From: Tyto alba
Taxonomy: Eukaryota; Chordata; Aves; Strigiformes; Tytonidae
Direction: 5' to 3'
DNA length: 64,000 bases
Assembly (NCBI RefSeq): GCF_018691265.1
Contig: NW_024881282.1
Coordinates: 25,260,899 to 25,324,898 of the forward strand
A program made the translations under genes and the position numbers. This document shows, piece by piece, positions 24,351 to 37,700 of this stretch (the first letter of the stretch is position 1; every line of letters starts with the position of its first letter). Under the pieces are notes generated by a model that worked only from the letters and a program-made list of their open reading frames with translations, made no database searches and was not told the DNA's origin.

Positions 24351-26496
24351 TAAGGACCTCCACAAAAATGTTACACAGTGAAAAATCATCTTATTTTTAA
24401 CAAATCTCATAGTAGATTATGTGTCCATTAGTATCACCTGACAAACCCTTGCCAGAAGGGAAGAATGAGATCAGCAAATCACTGGCATATTATGATTTGA
24501 TCCTACCACAAATTCAATTAGATCAAAGCTCACTAGCTCCAAATGCCCATTTTTAATTTTATAGTAATGCCTCAGGGTAAAGAAATGGGTGCCAAGGCAG
24601 ACATGTTCTGTGATGATAACTGAGACATTTAAGACTCAAAATATTCCCAATTTTTAGGGCTATAATGTCAGCTTTAAGGATTTTTTAATTAACACCTTCT
24701 GCATGCATTAAATATGCTCCTTTCAGCCAACAAAGATTTCTTTTTTTTTTTTTTCCTCTCGAATTCTCTGAGTTTTGCTTCAGGTCTTTTATCATTATCA
24801 AGAAATAATAGCAACTACCACATTAAAAAGAAATTACCCGACAAAATGAAAGATTTGCTTGGCTGAGAACACAAGAGAATGCATACAGTTGTGAGTTAGC
24901 TCTTACTTATTATTAATTATTAATTATTAACTATATTGCTGTAGTCTTCAGAGGAAGAAACAAGATGTTTTAGTCAAGACGGTAGGGAATTGTAGGGGCC
25001 CAAAGGTTACGGTGAAGGGGGTGGACAAACGCAGAACTCTCTCCAGAGGGACTATAAGCAGCTTCAATTCTGTGAATTTAAATGTCAAATACATGCCAGG
25101 CGAATATTGTATCTGCATGTACAGAAATTGTTTCTCCTGACTAGCATGGTCCTGGGTCTCTCACAAATCAGTGGGTGGCCGAGCTGTGCTTCCCCCCGCA
25201 ACCTGCTGGCCCGTGCCACAGAGCTGACTACTGTGTAGACCACCGGTGAGTTACCGTGAAGCTCCTCTTTCAGGTAAGGGTGTATGGGGGACCAGTTTTG
25301 CTACAGCCCTGTCCTGTTTTTATGTTAGTGGATTACAGAGCTATGTAAACAAAGCCATCGCTTGTCTGCACACCAGACTGCTCTGGTACACAGGGCATCT
25401 CATTGCCGAAAGGCGATCAGCCTCCAGAGGACGTGCCAGGTTCTCCAAGGAAAGGCAATTTCTTCTGTAAGCACATCAGAAGGATTCACCAATTGCTGAG
25501 AATAAATACTATTTCTTACTTATTTGTCCCTACCTCTTTTTCCCCAGCTTCCTTTACTTTTTCTTTCAGAGATGCTATTTTCCTCTGGGGTTTGTGTCCT
25601 CTTGCTTTTTACCGGCTTCTTTGCTTCTCAGTCCCAAAACACGGGAGGGCCCATGGCATCTCCTTATTCCAGATGTTCGAACCTCTTTTTCTCTAACACA
25701 TTTGGAGCATGACACTTCTCTTTCCTCTCTTCCTGACCACTTTGTATTACCATGGAAAATGACCTCATCCCCTCCTTTCTTCTCCTCTCCTGACTCCGGC
25801 TTTCCTTTCTCCCTTACACTTTCTTTACTCCCTTATACCTTAATACCTCAGGTATTACGTACCCTTTGTGGGACTCCAAAGGTGTCTGAAATGAGTAAAC
25901 AAGTCTGAAATTTGAGGCTGCTCTTTGTACATGTCACACATTTCGCTAATGACCTTCTGGAAATCCTCCTCCCTGCCCGCAGCCAGCGAAGCTCCAATAT
26001 CTTGCCAATGTGACTTGGGGACAATTTGGGACACTGGCTGTTAATTAGCATCAACATGGTAGAATCAAAAGGCTGACAAAAAACTTAACAATTCAGGATA
26101 AAATGTTATTGATTAATCATGCAAATTACCTCATATTACTTACTGTGCTCTGCTGAATTATACAGTGGCAATGCCTCTCTGTCTCAGGGGCATTACCATC
26201 CTAGGTATTAAAAAAAAGGTCCCTGTTTGGGAGTGGTGTTACAATTTGCAGGATTCATATGGTTTCAGTATGAATCCCATGCACACTTCATTGCCTCAAG
26301 ATTAAGATCCCTCAGTTTTATGGTCCTATTCCTGCATGGCGTGTGCCAGGGGAGAGACCTGTGATGTCTAAGTCTGTGCAGGATCCGGCTGTGTGAAGGC
26401 AAACGGTTTATTTATAGCTCTGGAGAATATCTTAATGCTTATGACTGTATGATCTCAATGACTAGATAGAAGAAAAAAAAATATCTTTTCTTCCAG

Positions 26497-26597
26497 ACAT
26501 AGGCTGGAATTTACAGTCTGAGATGGATAAATTGGCACAGCTCCTCCACGGCACAGGGAGCTCTCAGTGGGAGGAGGACACTGAAGCGATGGTGAAG
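26497..26597 (+). CDS. Weak candidate internal exon, unknown protein
   Basis: A good pyrimidine tract (ATCTTTTCTTCCAG, AG at 26495-26496) is followed by 101 nt with one frame open (two bases, then 33 codons). It ends at ATGGTGAAG|GTTCGT (donor at 26598). The peptide is hydrophilic and protein-like (QSEMDKLAQLLHG, then QWEEDTEAMVK), but it is short and matches no family I know. The same frame continues well past the putative donor to 26756, so the boundary is not forced by a stop. Chance is a real possibility. Confidence 0.2.
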
Positions 26598-27624
26598 GTT
26601 CGTTGTGTTTCATGCAATGTGGGGTGCTCCAGTTTAGCCACACTGAAACACTTTCTTGATCTTTATCAGCACTCTCCAAACTTTAAAAGAAACAGCCTCC
26701 TCAGTCCTGCCTTTATTCTCTTTTTTAAAACAGCTGTTCTCCTCGGATGCTTTTAGCTCCTTATAAACCACTTCCGAACTTTTTACTCCCCAAGGAAGTG
26801 TGCTTTGAGTGCCTGTCTTGTGGCCAATATCTCCTTCCACCTCAAATGCCCTTAACAGTGGGTTTTGGGGAAGGCTTTGTCTAATGGCAGCCTTCTGCAA
26901 GAGCCTGGAATCAGCCAGGGTCTTTCAGGTACTTTTCCCTCTAGGAGCTGTTTATTTATATCCTGAAAAGCTGGGCTTTGTAGCTTTGTTTTTGATGTTT
27001 CTCTTCAAAATGACAAATATGAATGCTGAAATACCCCAAAATCTCGGAATTAAAAGAAATCCAAATGAGGCTGGGAAAGCAGATTCAAAGATTCATAACT
27101 TTGAATACCTGCAAGAGCTATTGTCATTATAACCTCCACCTGTATTTTGCAGGTCCGTGACACACTCTTGTCTTGTGATTGAGCTAGCATGTGTTTTTCA
27201 AAGATGTCCACACTTGATTTAACAACTTCAAGCGATGAAAAATCTAACACATTGCTTGATAGATTATTCCCATAGTTCTGTATTTACAATTCTGATCATC
27301 CATAGCTGCAAACAGTGGCAATGTAAGTGATGTCACTATCAGAAACGTTCTTCCCCTGCTACTATTTACAAACTGATGAAATCATTACATGAGGACTATA
27401 TTTCTGGATTCAAGCCCTTGCTTAGTTACTGTCTTACTGAAAAAAAAAAAAAAAATGTGTAGGGCTGTATCTTCAAAAGGGTTTTCCGTGGGTGGAGAAG
27501 GGACCGTTACTTCACACCCGTAGTGGTACGTATTTGTTAACCCAAAGCTTGAATCCAAAAGCAGCCCGCCTCAGACATAAGGAAAAGCTTTATCCTCTTT
27601 GTTGCTCTTTCATCCTGCTCCAAA

Positions 27625-27965
27625 CCCAAGGGAGCGTTGGCACAACGGCGGCTTCGAGGCGAAGGCCCGCTTCTGTCCCCTCCGTGCTGGCGGGGCGGCG
27701 CAGAAGGAGCTGAGCCCATCGACCGCGGCCTGCGAGGGGAGCGGGGCCGGCAGCCGCCTCCCGGCCCAGGTGCCGGCGGGGTGCCGGGGGGGCAGCAGCA
27801 AGCACAGCGCTCCGGCCTGGGCTCCCCGTCACGCTTGCTCAGCCGGTGCTGGAGGCTGACGAGGAGAGCTGGGGGCTCGGACAGATGATGGCCTCTGTGC
27901 CCTCCGCTGCATGCCCCCCGCCAGCGCCGCGGGGCCTTTGTTAGCCAGCGCGACTAACGCTGCAG
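27625..27965. promoter_or_regulatory. CpG island
   Basis: A compact island in AT-rich surroundings. I count about 36 CpG dinucleotides in about 340 bp, including runs such as GGCGGGGCGGCGCAG, ATCGACCGCGGCC and CGCCAGCGCCGCGGGGCC. GC content falls sharply on both sides. It is not explained by a CR1 or LTR copy, unlike other GC-rich stretches here. CpG islands of this kind usually mark promoters or first exons in vertebrates. Several overlapping open frames occur on both strands, as expected in GC-rich DNA, and none is convincing. Transcription direction is not determined. Confidence 0.7.
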
Positions 27966-30900
27966 TGACCCGCTGGGGTTTATCTGCACTGTGAACAGAC
28001 AGCTGACAACGTGGATTTCTCTCTCCCAATCCATTTTTGTTGGCGTTTTACAGGCGATATACTGGAATTTGTTTTTTTTTTTTCTGTCTGGGTGCTTGCT
28101 GTGTATGCTTTGGTCTGTCTGAACCAAAATATTAGGCACAGACGAAGACTACAAATTCCTCCTAGTTTTGTATGTGATGTGAGTCCATCTTGACCAATAA
28201 TGTTTTTAACGTATACTTTGGTCTTAGAGATACGAGCTTCCAGCAGAGACATAAAATAGCCTTGACCATTTCATTTGGCCTATATAACATTCCCCCTGCA
28301 GTTTCATTTCCATGCTGTCTTCAGGAGTGGTTTTTTTTTAAATTGCTGCTTAGTATTAATGGACATTGGTATATTGACTGTCTTTTACTGATGGAAGAAA
28401 TCAGTATTTTTTAAAGTGTAATGTTAGTAAAAAATTGTGAAATCCTATCTGGAGAAAAGTACGTAGTTTGTAGCAAGTTATTATACTGAGTCATTATGTA
28501 GCATACCTGGTGTGGTTAAAGGGCTTTCATTAGCACAGAAGTCAGTTGCTTCTGATGTGAATGGGAGTTTTACTGTTGACTCCAGTGGAGCCAGGATTTC
28601 AGCCATCATTTTAAGGGTTTTATTATAGAAGGAGGTTTATTGAGCAATTTTACAGTCTTGAGGGAAGAAAATCTGTCCAGCTTCCTGTCTTATTTTTATA
28701 CCAATAGCTCAGAAGCAAGACCCAGACAAAATCTATAAAAAACAAAGTTCTTTTATAGGCAATGGAAAATGTACTGAGTTGAATTTAGCTTGGTTGTGTT
28801 TGACCAGTTGTTCCTGTGACTCGGCATGTACTGTCTGTGCACAGCGAGTGCATGGTCAGCCTGACGTAAATGACCTGTACCAGCAGAAAATATAGAAGAG
28901 ACTCTTCTTCTTGAATTTTCAGTAACACTATGCAATGTCATATTTAAAAAAACACATGGCGCTTCACAGGAAACATGCATCCACAGCAAACTGGTTGAAT
29001 TCTTCTGTCTAATTTTTTGACTAACCTGAACACAGGGTGACCAAACTTCAAGTCATTGGGTTGATGTGTTTCTAGAATAAAAGATAGCATGAAAGGAACA
29101 GGGTCTAAAATAGTCAATGAACTTGCGGTGTGCAAAAGAAAGAGGGCAGATGGAGAAAGAAGTACAGAATGGGCACAGCAGAAGAAAGTTATTCAGAAAG
29201 GGAACTAATGAAATATTAAATGTCCATAAGTAGCCAGTGAAACCTGTGTTGTGTAAGGCAGCATTACTATTAGGCTAACTCTTGAATTAAGACACATCTG
29301 CAAAAAATTCACCAAAAGCCTGAGTATAATTCTTCTCTGTCATTAGATGACTTTTGAAATGACTGGTTTATGTCAGTCTTTGATGCAGCTGCATGAAACA
29401 TAAAACATGCCTTACACGTGATAATACCTTGTGCCAACTATCCTGTTGTTTTTTCCCCTGGACATTGGGTTATGAGGTGTTCCATGATGACTGAGATATA
29501 ACACAGGCTTAATAAATAAGAAGGCTTTTTTTTTTTTTTTCTCCGGGATATGGATTTAAATGACACAGAATAACTTGCTGGATGCTGCAAATCCTTCTTA
29601 GCAGTTTTTGCTGTGGGTGTTGACACAAGACAGTTTTTGTTGGACCGCTGTTTTCAGTATGCCTATTTGGATGAAAATATAATTTTCTAGCCATATATTT
29701 TTTTGACAGATTTCTGATGGACATTCAACATGAATTTCTTTATTTTCCTGCAGTCAATTAAAGATAAAGTTTATTGGGCATAATCTGTATTTCCAGCTCG
29801 GTGGTACGGATCCTGCTGGAACGGGGTACTACCTCTAAGTCTGAAAAATGAGGGAAAAAAAGGTCTCTAAGTGGAGAGGGTTATTTTTTCCCTTTTGAGC
29901 TTGCAGGATCTCTGGAAATATGAGAAATGATAGTAAGTTTTTGTAATAGTTTCTGTATTTTCACTCGTGGGGACAAATTTCCAAAGTCATAGACCATCAC
30001 ATGCTGGACAACTGATCTCAGCAAGGAAGGGCTGAAGACTCCCATAGTGGTGGCAGGACACTCGCTATTTGTGCAGGTTGGCAGCAGGCGCCGGTCCCCA
30101 GGATGTGCTGGGAGGTGTGTGCTTATGGGAGGCCATGGAAACTCTGCCAGAGAAGCACAGCGGGGCAGGGAGCAGAAGGGGTAGACGGACACTGCTTCCC
30201 ACCATTTGCCAGAGAGAACCGCGAGCTTCAGTCTTTTGCCTCTTGCTCTGCAGCCGTGGAGGGGCTCAGGTAACCCCTACCTGCTGTGCAGGCAGAGCTC
30301 ATGGACTGCAGCCCAGATAGCATGTCCAAAGAAACAAATGTTTTGGAAAATATATGATTCTGTAAGCATGGTATTCTGAGATTTACCTTGCCAGATGATC
30401 CCACTGAATGCCAGCTGGAATAAGAATAGCTCCTCTTGAACCTGAGACACGAAACAATGGCTGCCAGAGACTTGTAGTAGGCATTTAATTTTGCTTGGCT
30501 TCCTTCAGGATGGGAGAAGCTTTCTCTTTTATAAACTACACAGTAGGTCCATCTGAAATTATTTTCCTCTTGAGAAATTGCTCTGAGGATATTGTTTATA
30601 AGCTCCTGACCTTTAAATGGCCTTCTTGTTCCATTACCATGGTTCCTGGGTATTTAAAGCCCCAGGTAATTTTCACTTTTAATTATGCTTTATTATTTTC
30701 CATTGTTACAGAATGTTTCAGTCAATTTAACTGGAAGGGAGACTTATACTCTTCCCTTAATGGATTGAATTTGGGTCATAACAAAATGAACAATTATCCT
30801 TGCCTATTTTATTAATCTTAGTCTCGTGTCATTTATTTTTAAGTTTCGGCAGGCCTCCTTCGAAGGCAGCTGTAAGCAGAGTTTACTGCAGGTTAGCAGA

Positions 30901-32460
30901 GGAAAGTGCTCTCTGCTGCTGTGGGTGAAAGTGAGATGAGGAAGAAGTATGAGATGGGGAGAGTTTAATGCCGCTAGGATTTAGAAATAATTGCATGGTT
31001 CATATATTTGTATCAGAGTCAAGTGAAAATTAATAAAGCCACCGTTTTATCTGGCATTTAATCCTGATGATATTCTTTCACTGTATGTACGGCAAAGCAT
31101 CAGCTTGTATTCCTTTCTTTCCAAAATTTACTAATTAGACTGTAGTGGTAAAGTACTAGAACTTAGTACATGTGAAATCACACATCTTCCAATGAACACA
31201 TATGATTATGAAACGCATAAAACACATGATGGGAACTTCAAATGCTCTTTCTGTAATACTCTGGCAGAGCTATAAGATGTCAATCAGCTTACTAGTTGTG
31301 AGCTTCCACCAGCAAAAGTGGCTGGGGTTTATTTTTAGTTCTGATTGTTCTTGTTTTCTCCCACTCCATCATAATTCTGCCTTTCACTTCTTACACCCTT
31401 TTTGCTCACTTTCTTCTCCCACTCTATCCTTATTCAGCTTCCATGTCCTTCTAGCACATTGTTGCCTATTTTAGTTTTAAATGTTACCTTGTTTCAATCA
31501 CCCTATAGTTCCCCTTTCAGACAATATGAAAGCTGCACAGACGGATTTGGCACTAGGGAAAAAATTAGATGCCTGAAATTCCCCAAAGTCCAAAGTTTCA
31601 ATTGAAAACCACCTATCTAGATGCCACTAAACTCTGAGGGTACCTGAGCTATCCTTTGAAAGTTCCTCTTTATTCTAAAATTTTCTCCAGTCTGAGCAGT
31701 TTATAGCCAGTAGAAGCCTTAAACCGATGACAGCCCAGAAACTAAGAATGCTCTTGCCTGCAAGTCCTTAGGTCCTGAATTCAACCATCATGCTCCAATA
31801 ATATACAGTGCAAGCTTCAAAGGTTTGATTCCTCACCAAATGCAGCTGTGGTTACTTTAATACACAGCTAAAGGCTTAGTGCTTAAAGATACTAGGTTAA
31901 ATACCAGGAAATGCCTACAAAGTAGGAGATCTAATTCCTTCTTCAGCATTAGTATTTTAATACCTTTATCTCCTGTGTCTTAGAAAAGAGTGAGCAAGCA
32001 AACAGGGGCAAGGGATAAGGAGAAAAAATAGTGTTCCCAAATCAGTTTGTGCATCGTGCCTAAGGAGCGGGGAACAGGGACTGAAGTCATGTCTTTTCTC
32101 CTTCCTATTTCCCTCCTTTTCCCTTCCTGACGGGAAACTTCACCAAGTTACTTCTTCTGCTCCCTTTCTGGTCTCATTCCTGCCCGCAGCGAAGACGAGC
32201 TCCTGCAGGATGTGGTCCCCCCTCCTCCATCTCTGCCATCAGCAGGTGTAGTTCAGGCAATTATTTTGGGAGAAGGAGAGGGGAGCAAAGGAAAGAGGTG
32301 ACTCCAGGTCTCTGATTTCATAGCTGATGTGTGTGTGAGGGTGTATGCACCTGGATCTTACTCTGGTGTAGCATCAAGTTGAGGTTGTAGCAGGTACTGA
32401 GCCCTGGGCACTGGGTCCCTGTTATGGCACAGCCTGAGACAACCAGCCAGATCTGATGGG
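27966..32460. other. AT-rich sequence downstream of the CpG island, no supported gene
   Basis: No repeat family or gene could be supported. There is a T-run at 29526-29541 and a pyrimidine-rich stretch at 31340-31460. Short open frames at 28190, 30495 and 31202 lack any support. Confidence 0.4.
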
Positions 32461-32570
32461 GATTTGAGCAACCTGCTCTAGTGGAAGGTGTCCCTGCCCG
32501 TGGCGGGAGGGGTGGAACTGGATCTTTAAGGTCCCTTCCAGCCCAAACCATTTTATGATTCTGTGATTCA
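32461..32570 (+). mobile_element. CR1 LINE, 3'-terminal fragment
   Basis: A 110-bp piece of the CR1 3' end. It has GAGCAACCTGCTCTAGTGG, AAGGTGTCCCTGCCCGTGG, GGAACTGGATCTTTAAGGTC, CCTTCCAGCCCAAACCATTT and the tail TATGATTCTGTGATTC. It is severely 5'-truncated, which is usual for CR1, and well conserved in the part that remains. Confidence 0.85.
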
Positions 32571-34542
32571 ACGATCTGGGATGTAAGCAGAGGAAGGCCT
32601 ATGTTTTTGATTGTGTATCTCAGCTGTAGTCCAATACTATCAGCTCATTTATATCATTGCTTGGCCTTTGTGCTGCTGACCAATTCCCACACAAAGAAGT
32701 GCTGGATACTGACAGAATGGGGGATTAACAGCAGTTTTGATGTCTGGTGGTGGTCTAAGAAATGGCAAAGTAAGCTTTTTTTTTTTGCAGAACTAATGTT
32801 TTGTACCAAATCAGCTTGCAGGGTTGGAAAAATGTGGCGTGCTGTTGGGTGCACAAGCATCCTGGAACAGAAGCAGCAAATTGCAAAGCTCTGTGCATGT
32901 TGAGGCCTATGCAGAACCTAACTGCACTCCAGTCTGGTCCAACTGATGAATCTATTGAAGCATGTAAGTGGTGGTGGGATTCATCTCACTTAATGGTCGA
33001 CACCTAGTATGGTTGTTTATGTCTGAGATAAATCTTTGTAGATGCCCTTTAGAATTGATGGAAAATCAGTTCTAGCCATTAGACTTAAATTAATCATTCT
33101 CTGGAGCTTCCTCTTCCCTTCATGGGCTATGAAGGGAACATAGACAACTAGGTCACATTAGATCATACTCTTAGATGTCTACCTTTGATCCAACAAATCT
33201 CTGCCGATGTGTTTTACTTGCAGGAGGATCATGTGATAGTTGGCAAGCTGAACTCGTGGTATGTAGGGCAGACAACAGATTTTGCCAGGAATCAGGCAAG
33301 GATTGAGGGGCTCAAGTCTAATCCTGAAATGCTAAGTGTCTCCTACTCTCACTAAGGGAAGTTAAAAATGCTCATCTGTCCAGGAAGCGCTTGTTATCAG
33401 CAAATGCATGCTCTGTAGGAAGCTCTTGTAAACAATTTATATAGTTTAGTGTGATAATATAGTACCTCATGCTGGAAATAGGTTAACGCTTTACATTTGT
33501 AAACTTCAAAAAGACCTGTAGTGTGGCAAAGGAATTATCTGACCACTGTGTGTGGAGAGATATATTAGCTGAACAGTGACATGACTGGATGCCAGTATTA
33601 GGATCACAGAAGTTGCCAGACTGAATCAAACCAGTGGTGTGTGAAGATCTGTACTACAGAAGATGGGAAGCCATTGCAGATAATTACATACTATATAAAT
33701 TTGTCTAGGTGGCAGTTTCTGTCTAATCACAGGAATTTTACTAACTGATGTCCTGGAACATGAGGATTCACAGCTAAGGTAATGTGTACTTTGTATTTAA
33801 TTTAACTGTGTAGGTTCTTATGCTCTCTTGGCAACCATCAGATAGATACTTTTCTGGTCCTCCTAAATTATTGGTCTCACTGATTACATCTATGCTAGTA
33901 AATAAAACAGTTGCAGACCTATCATCTGCCTGAGGGCAAGTGATGTGGCACATCTCACATTGCTGGAAGGACAGGAAATGATCTCTGTCCCCAGGACTGA
34001 TGGCAACAACTGGCTTGCATTCACACTGCCACTCTGCAGTGGAGTGTGTCCGTCATATGTTGGCTTGGCCCAGTATTTCCAGAGGGCCCACATGGTGGTC
34101 CTAGGACATAAGAATAATATTTTTCTGTGGTGCTTTTGGTGCTTTTTTTTTTTTTTTTTTCTTTTCTTTTCTTTTTCCTACTCAAAATATCTGAAATAAT
34201 GTCAGCAATATGTCAGACCCTGTGAGAGCGCCAATTTAACAACATGAAACTCATGACATGTATTTCATGTCCTGGAGTGCATCTGGGAATAACTGATCCT
34301 TTGAGGATATCACTGGAGGGCGGAAGGAGACAAAATGGTGCACTGTTGTCCATACAAGAACAGCTGTGTTGCCCAGAGGGAACTACTCCCAAATATTGCT
34401 TTGAGAGAAAGCAAGTTGGAGCTGCTGAGAAAGCAAAGACAGAAGATGATGTTTAAGCAATGGGAATGCCTGGAGGTCCAGTATATGAGCAAACTCCCTG
34501 GTCCTCTTCTTGTTTAGCAGTGTAGAGATTCTCAGAGACACC
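32571..34542. other. Unique sequence, possible faint CR1 relic
   Basis: Mostly unrecognised. At about 33598-33660, TTGCCAGACTGAATCAAACC resembles the reverse-oriented terminal part of old CR1 elements. This could be the end of the relic at 34543-34730, but it is too diverged to assert. There is a T-run at 34143-34160. Confidence 0.35.
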
Positions 34543-34730
34543 TCGCAGCAGTGAATTCCAAAGTCAATTATGTTTCACCAAAAAAATGTGTATCCTTGTA
34601 GCAGCTGGATACCTGTTGATTTAATTGAACATTCTTTGACTTTTGTGTAATGAGAGGAGGTAAAGCAGCACACGTAGTTTATACTCCTCACACTGTTGAT
34701 GTATAGGCCTTTGACATTTCATCTCTTAAA
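34543..34730 (-). mobile_element. Ancient CR1-type LINE 3' region
   Basis: In reverse orientation the stretch keeps the landmarks of the old CR1 C-terminal region and 3' UTR: GCAGTGAATTCCAAAGTCAA, then TTAATTGAACATTC, TTTTGTGTAATGAGAGGAG, CCTCACACTGTTGATGTATA and GGCCTTTGACATTTCATC. All are diverged from the sequences typical of old sauropsid CR1 copies. There is no open frame. Confidence 0.5.
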
Positions 34731-37700
34731 GAAAAACAGCTGTTGGGATTTTAGGCTGCAAAACAATTTGGGCAGAATATATGTTTCTGTTATGTGCACA
34801 CAGGTGCCCAGCAAAGAGAAGTATCTGACTTCTAGGCATTACTGTATTAGAAATCATGAATGGTGATTTATTTTTTTTAGTGACTTCCCATATAAAAATC
34901 TTTTCAGCTTCATGATTACTTCAATTGCCTTCAATATTTTTAGGAAATCAAATAACTAAATGTGAGTCTACAAAACCTATTTGGTCATTTCATATTTTAT
35001 ATTAATTTTGTGAGCTACCTTGAACTAAGCAAAGTGTCTCAAAGTGGCTACCCAAAGTAGATCCCTAGCCTCAGGGCAAAGCATGAAATCCAGTTTTCAT
35101 GGACATGAACACATGCCACTCCTGTGTTACTTGGGATATTTGATGGTACTGGAAACCTGGCTACTCTGGTGCACTATCCTCCCTATATGCACCCTCCTCA
35201 ATGCCTTTATGGTAAATCTTGTAAAAAATGCATAGAAAATTAAAAGGTAACTGTTAAAATGCAATGCAATGTTGGATTAAGGTGTATCTCTGACTGACCT
35301 GACAAAAACCTTAACCTACTTTCAAGGACGTTCTTTCCTTAGATCTTCTTAATGACTTAAATGAGTTTATCTTTTTAAAATTCTGCTTTTATTTTATTTT
35401 AGAGATCCCTTACATATTGTCCCCTGTAATTCAGTGTGGTCGCGCTTGGAACTTAGATTAAACAAAGTATTGCTCTCAAGGAAATTGGGAAGAAATATCT
35501 GTTAAAACTCTATGAATGGTAAGATAGCACAATGCAAAATATCAGATACTGTGTGCTTCAGAAAATACAGTTAATTTTCAGTTCTGAATTTCATTTGTTA
35601 ACAAAGGGCATCTATTTATGTATTCAGCATCATAGACAGCATCACTGGTGCTACATAGTGATGTTACTGTTGCTTAGGGGAACAGTAATAACTTTACCCC
35701 CCACCTCCTTTACTGATTTATGGTTTTGTATCTTGAGTGAAGACTGAATTGCAAGTGCATCAGAACAGGGCCCAAGATCCAGGAACTGTTTTTGTGAAGT
35801 AGAAAGCTGCATTTGGGTAGTTGTTTTGCATTGAAAATTGTTTCTAAAAATACTTAAAAGGGAGAAGGAAAATCGTAAGAATAATGAGAATAATCAAATT
35901 AAGAGTATTTTAAAATAAGAGTACATTAATAATTACTTTAAGAATTATGAGATGATTGGGAAGGGAAAGGAGAGAAAAGTGTGAAAGCAGAAAATCCCCA
36001 AATATTCTGTGATCTGGGACTTCATACTCTATACCGTAGTCCATCCCAAGTGGATAACATAAAACATTCAAAAGATGAAATGTAATGACAGGAAGAGCAG
36101 CAGAAAAATTTAGTGTAACTGCTGTACCCTCTGTGCCTTCTTACAGTGTGGTGAGATTTTGTAAAGAACTGAGTAAGTCAATCCAGTTTAAAAGAAGACT
36201 GTGATAACACAGTCTTGCTTACATTAGTTCTGTTATAAACAGCTAGCAAGAACTGAGCAGGAGTTTTGGGGGAAAACCTTTCCCAGTGAAAAATGCACTC
36301 TGACAGCACAGGAATAGGTTATAATTTCACGTTTAGAAAATCTACTGGTTTTATGTTTGTTTCCTTCTTCCTTAATTGCTTGTGTAGCTTTTACATAGGT
36401 AGCCCCATATAATGGCTTCCATGTGTAAAAAACACAGAATCAGTGCTGGGATTTTAGTGTCTCTTGAAATTACCTGTTTACACGATTTTCCTTTCAGTTT
36501 TATCTGTGAAGTGAGATGATATTCATTGTATAACTTGGTAACAGTGCATCACTGCAGCGTTTATAATCTGTGAAGATCCGTATTTGTCTGATCTCAGCTA
36601 AAGACTTTCAGCTCCCAGATAATAAAATGTTCACAGAGTTTAATTGACCCGTGTCTGATCCCTTATTGAACTGGTGGTGGCCCAGGGCTTGTAGCTGAGC
36701 TTAAGATACAACTATGTGTATTCAAACTATGTCACTTTACAACCCACCTAAGCATCTTATTTCAGATGCAGCCATATGGAATGATGATGCCAAGGCTATA
36801 TAACCTACTTATTGCAATTCTGAGAACTCAGATGGCATAGCAATTGTCCCAAAGCCCTCAAGAACCATGAATTATTTGCATTTCTTTGGGGAGATGTTTT
36901 CTTGCAGGACAAATAGCAGTTGGCAGAGGAGTAAGCCTCAAAGACTAATTTAATTTAAAAGCATACATTTGGATGCAAATAAACACACTTCAACATGAAC
37001 TGTAGCTGTGGATCTTAATGTGCAATGGTACTAAGAAAAGCTGTGTTTTCAGAAATTCATTTGAAGTACATGATTAAATACTAATGAGGGAAATATAAGA
37101 GGATCACCTTATCTTTATTGTCTGAATGATGTGACTGTATTTTTGTCAATCCCGCTTACCAGAGAGTGTAATACTAGAAAACTCGTATTCCCTACCTCCA
37201 TGTGAATCAGAACTAAAAGACACAGAAGGCTGCGTTTCAATGAGGTGCTGATTTTTTTGCCCTTTGATGAATAAAATAACTTTGAAGACATGCAATGTGT
37301 CTTTGCTTATTTCCCAAACACTTTCTACAGCTGGTAAGCTCTCAAAGGTCTGATTGCTTTTTCTTCAAAAATATGATCTATTTTGCATTGAAAATCCAAT
37401 TTATTGCTAAGAAACCCTCACAAGAACAGACATTGTTCACCTCTAGTTGTATTTGCTGACTTTTTTGAGGTTATCTCAGTCACAAAATAATCATTATCAG
37501 CCCATCCATTAATAAATGTCTCTGAGACTGAGACAGCAGAAATGCTTTGCGCATCAGAGCATATTACAGACCTGATACTGCACTCTGACTACGATGCCTT
37601 GTCTTTCTTGGAAGCCACATCAAAATAAAAGAAGAAAAATTAGTGCTTGAAGCCTAGAAAGAAAAGTGTTTTGATATGTAAAATATTACAGAATATAGGT

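Larger units (their letters stand above)
21129..27624. other. Unique AT-rich sequence with T-rich runs; one weak exon candidate
   Basis: It begins with the right GCTCT duplication of LTR copy 2. It contains T-runs at 22081-22117 and a T/G tract at 24306-24350. There is also a C/T-rich stretch at 25540-25850 that yields overlapping short frames. Apart from the exon-like segment at 26497-26597, nothing could be supported. Confidence 0.4.

Noticed and set aside
27590..28029. Overlapping open frames in the CpG island
   Set aside because: GC-rich DNA lacks stop codons by composition. Frames are open on both strands with Ala/Gly/Pro/Arg-rich peptides.
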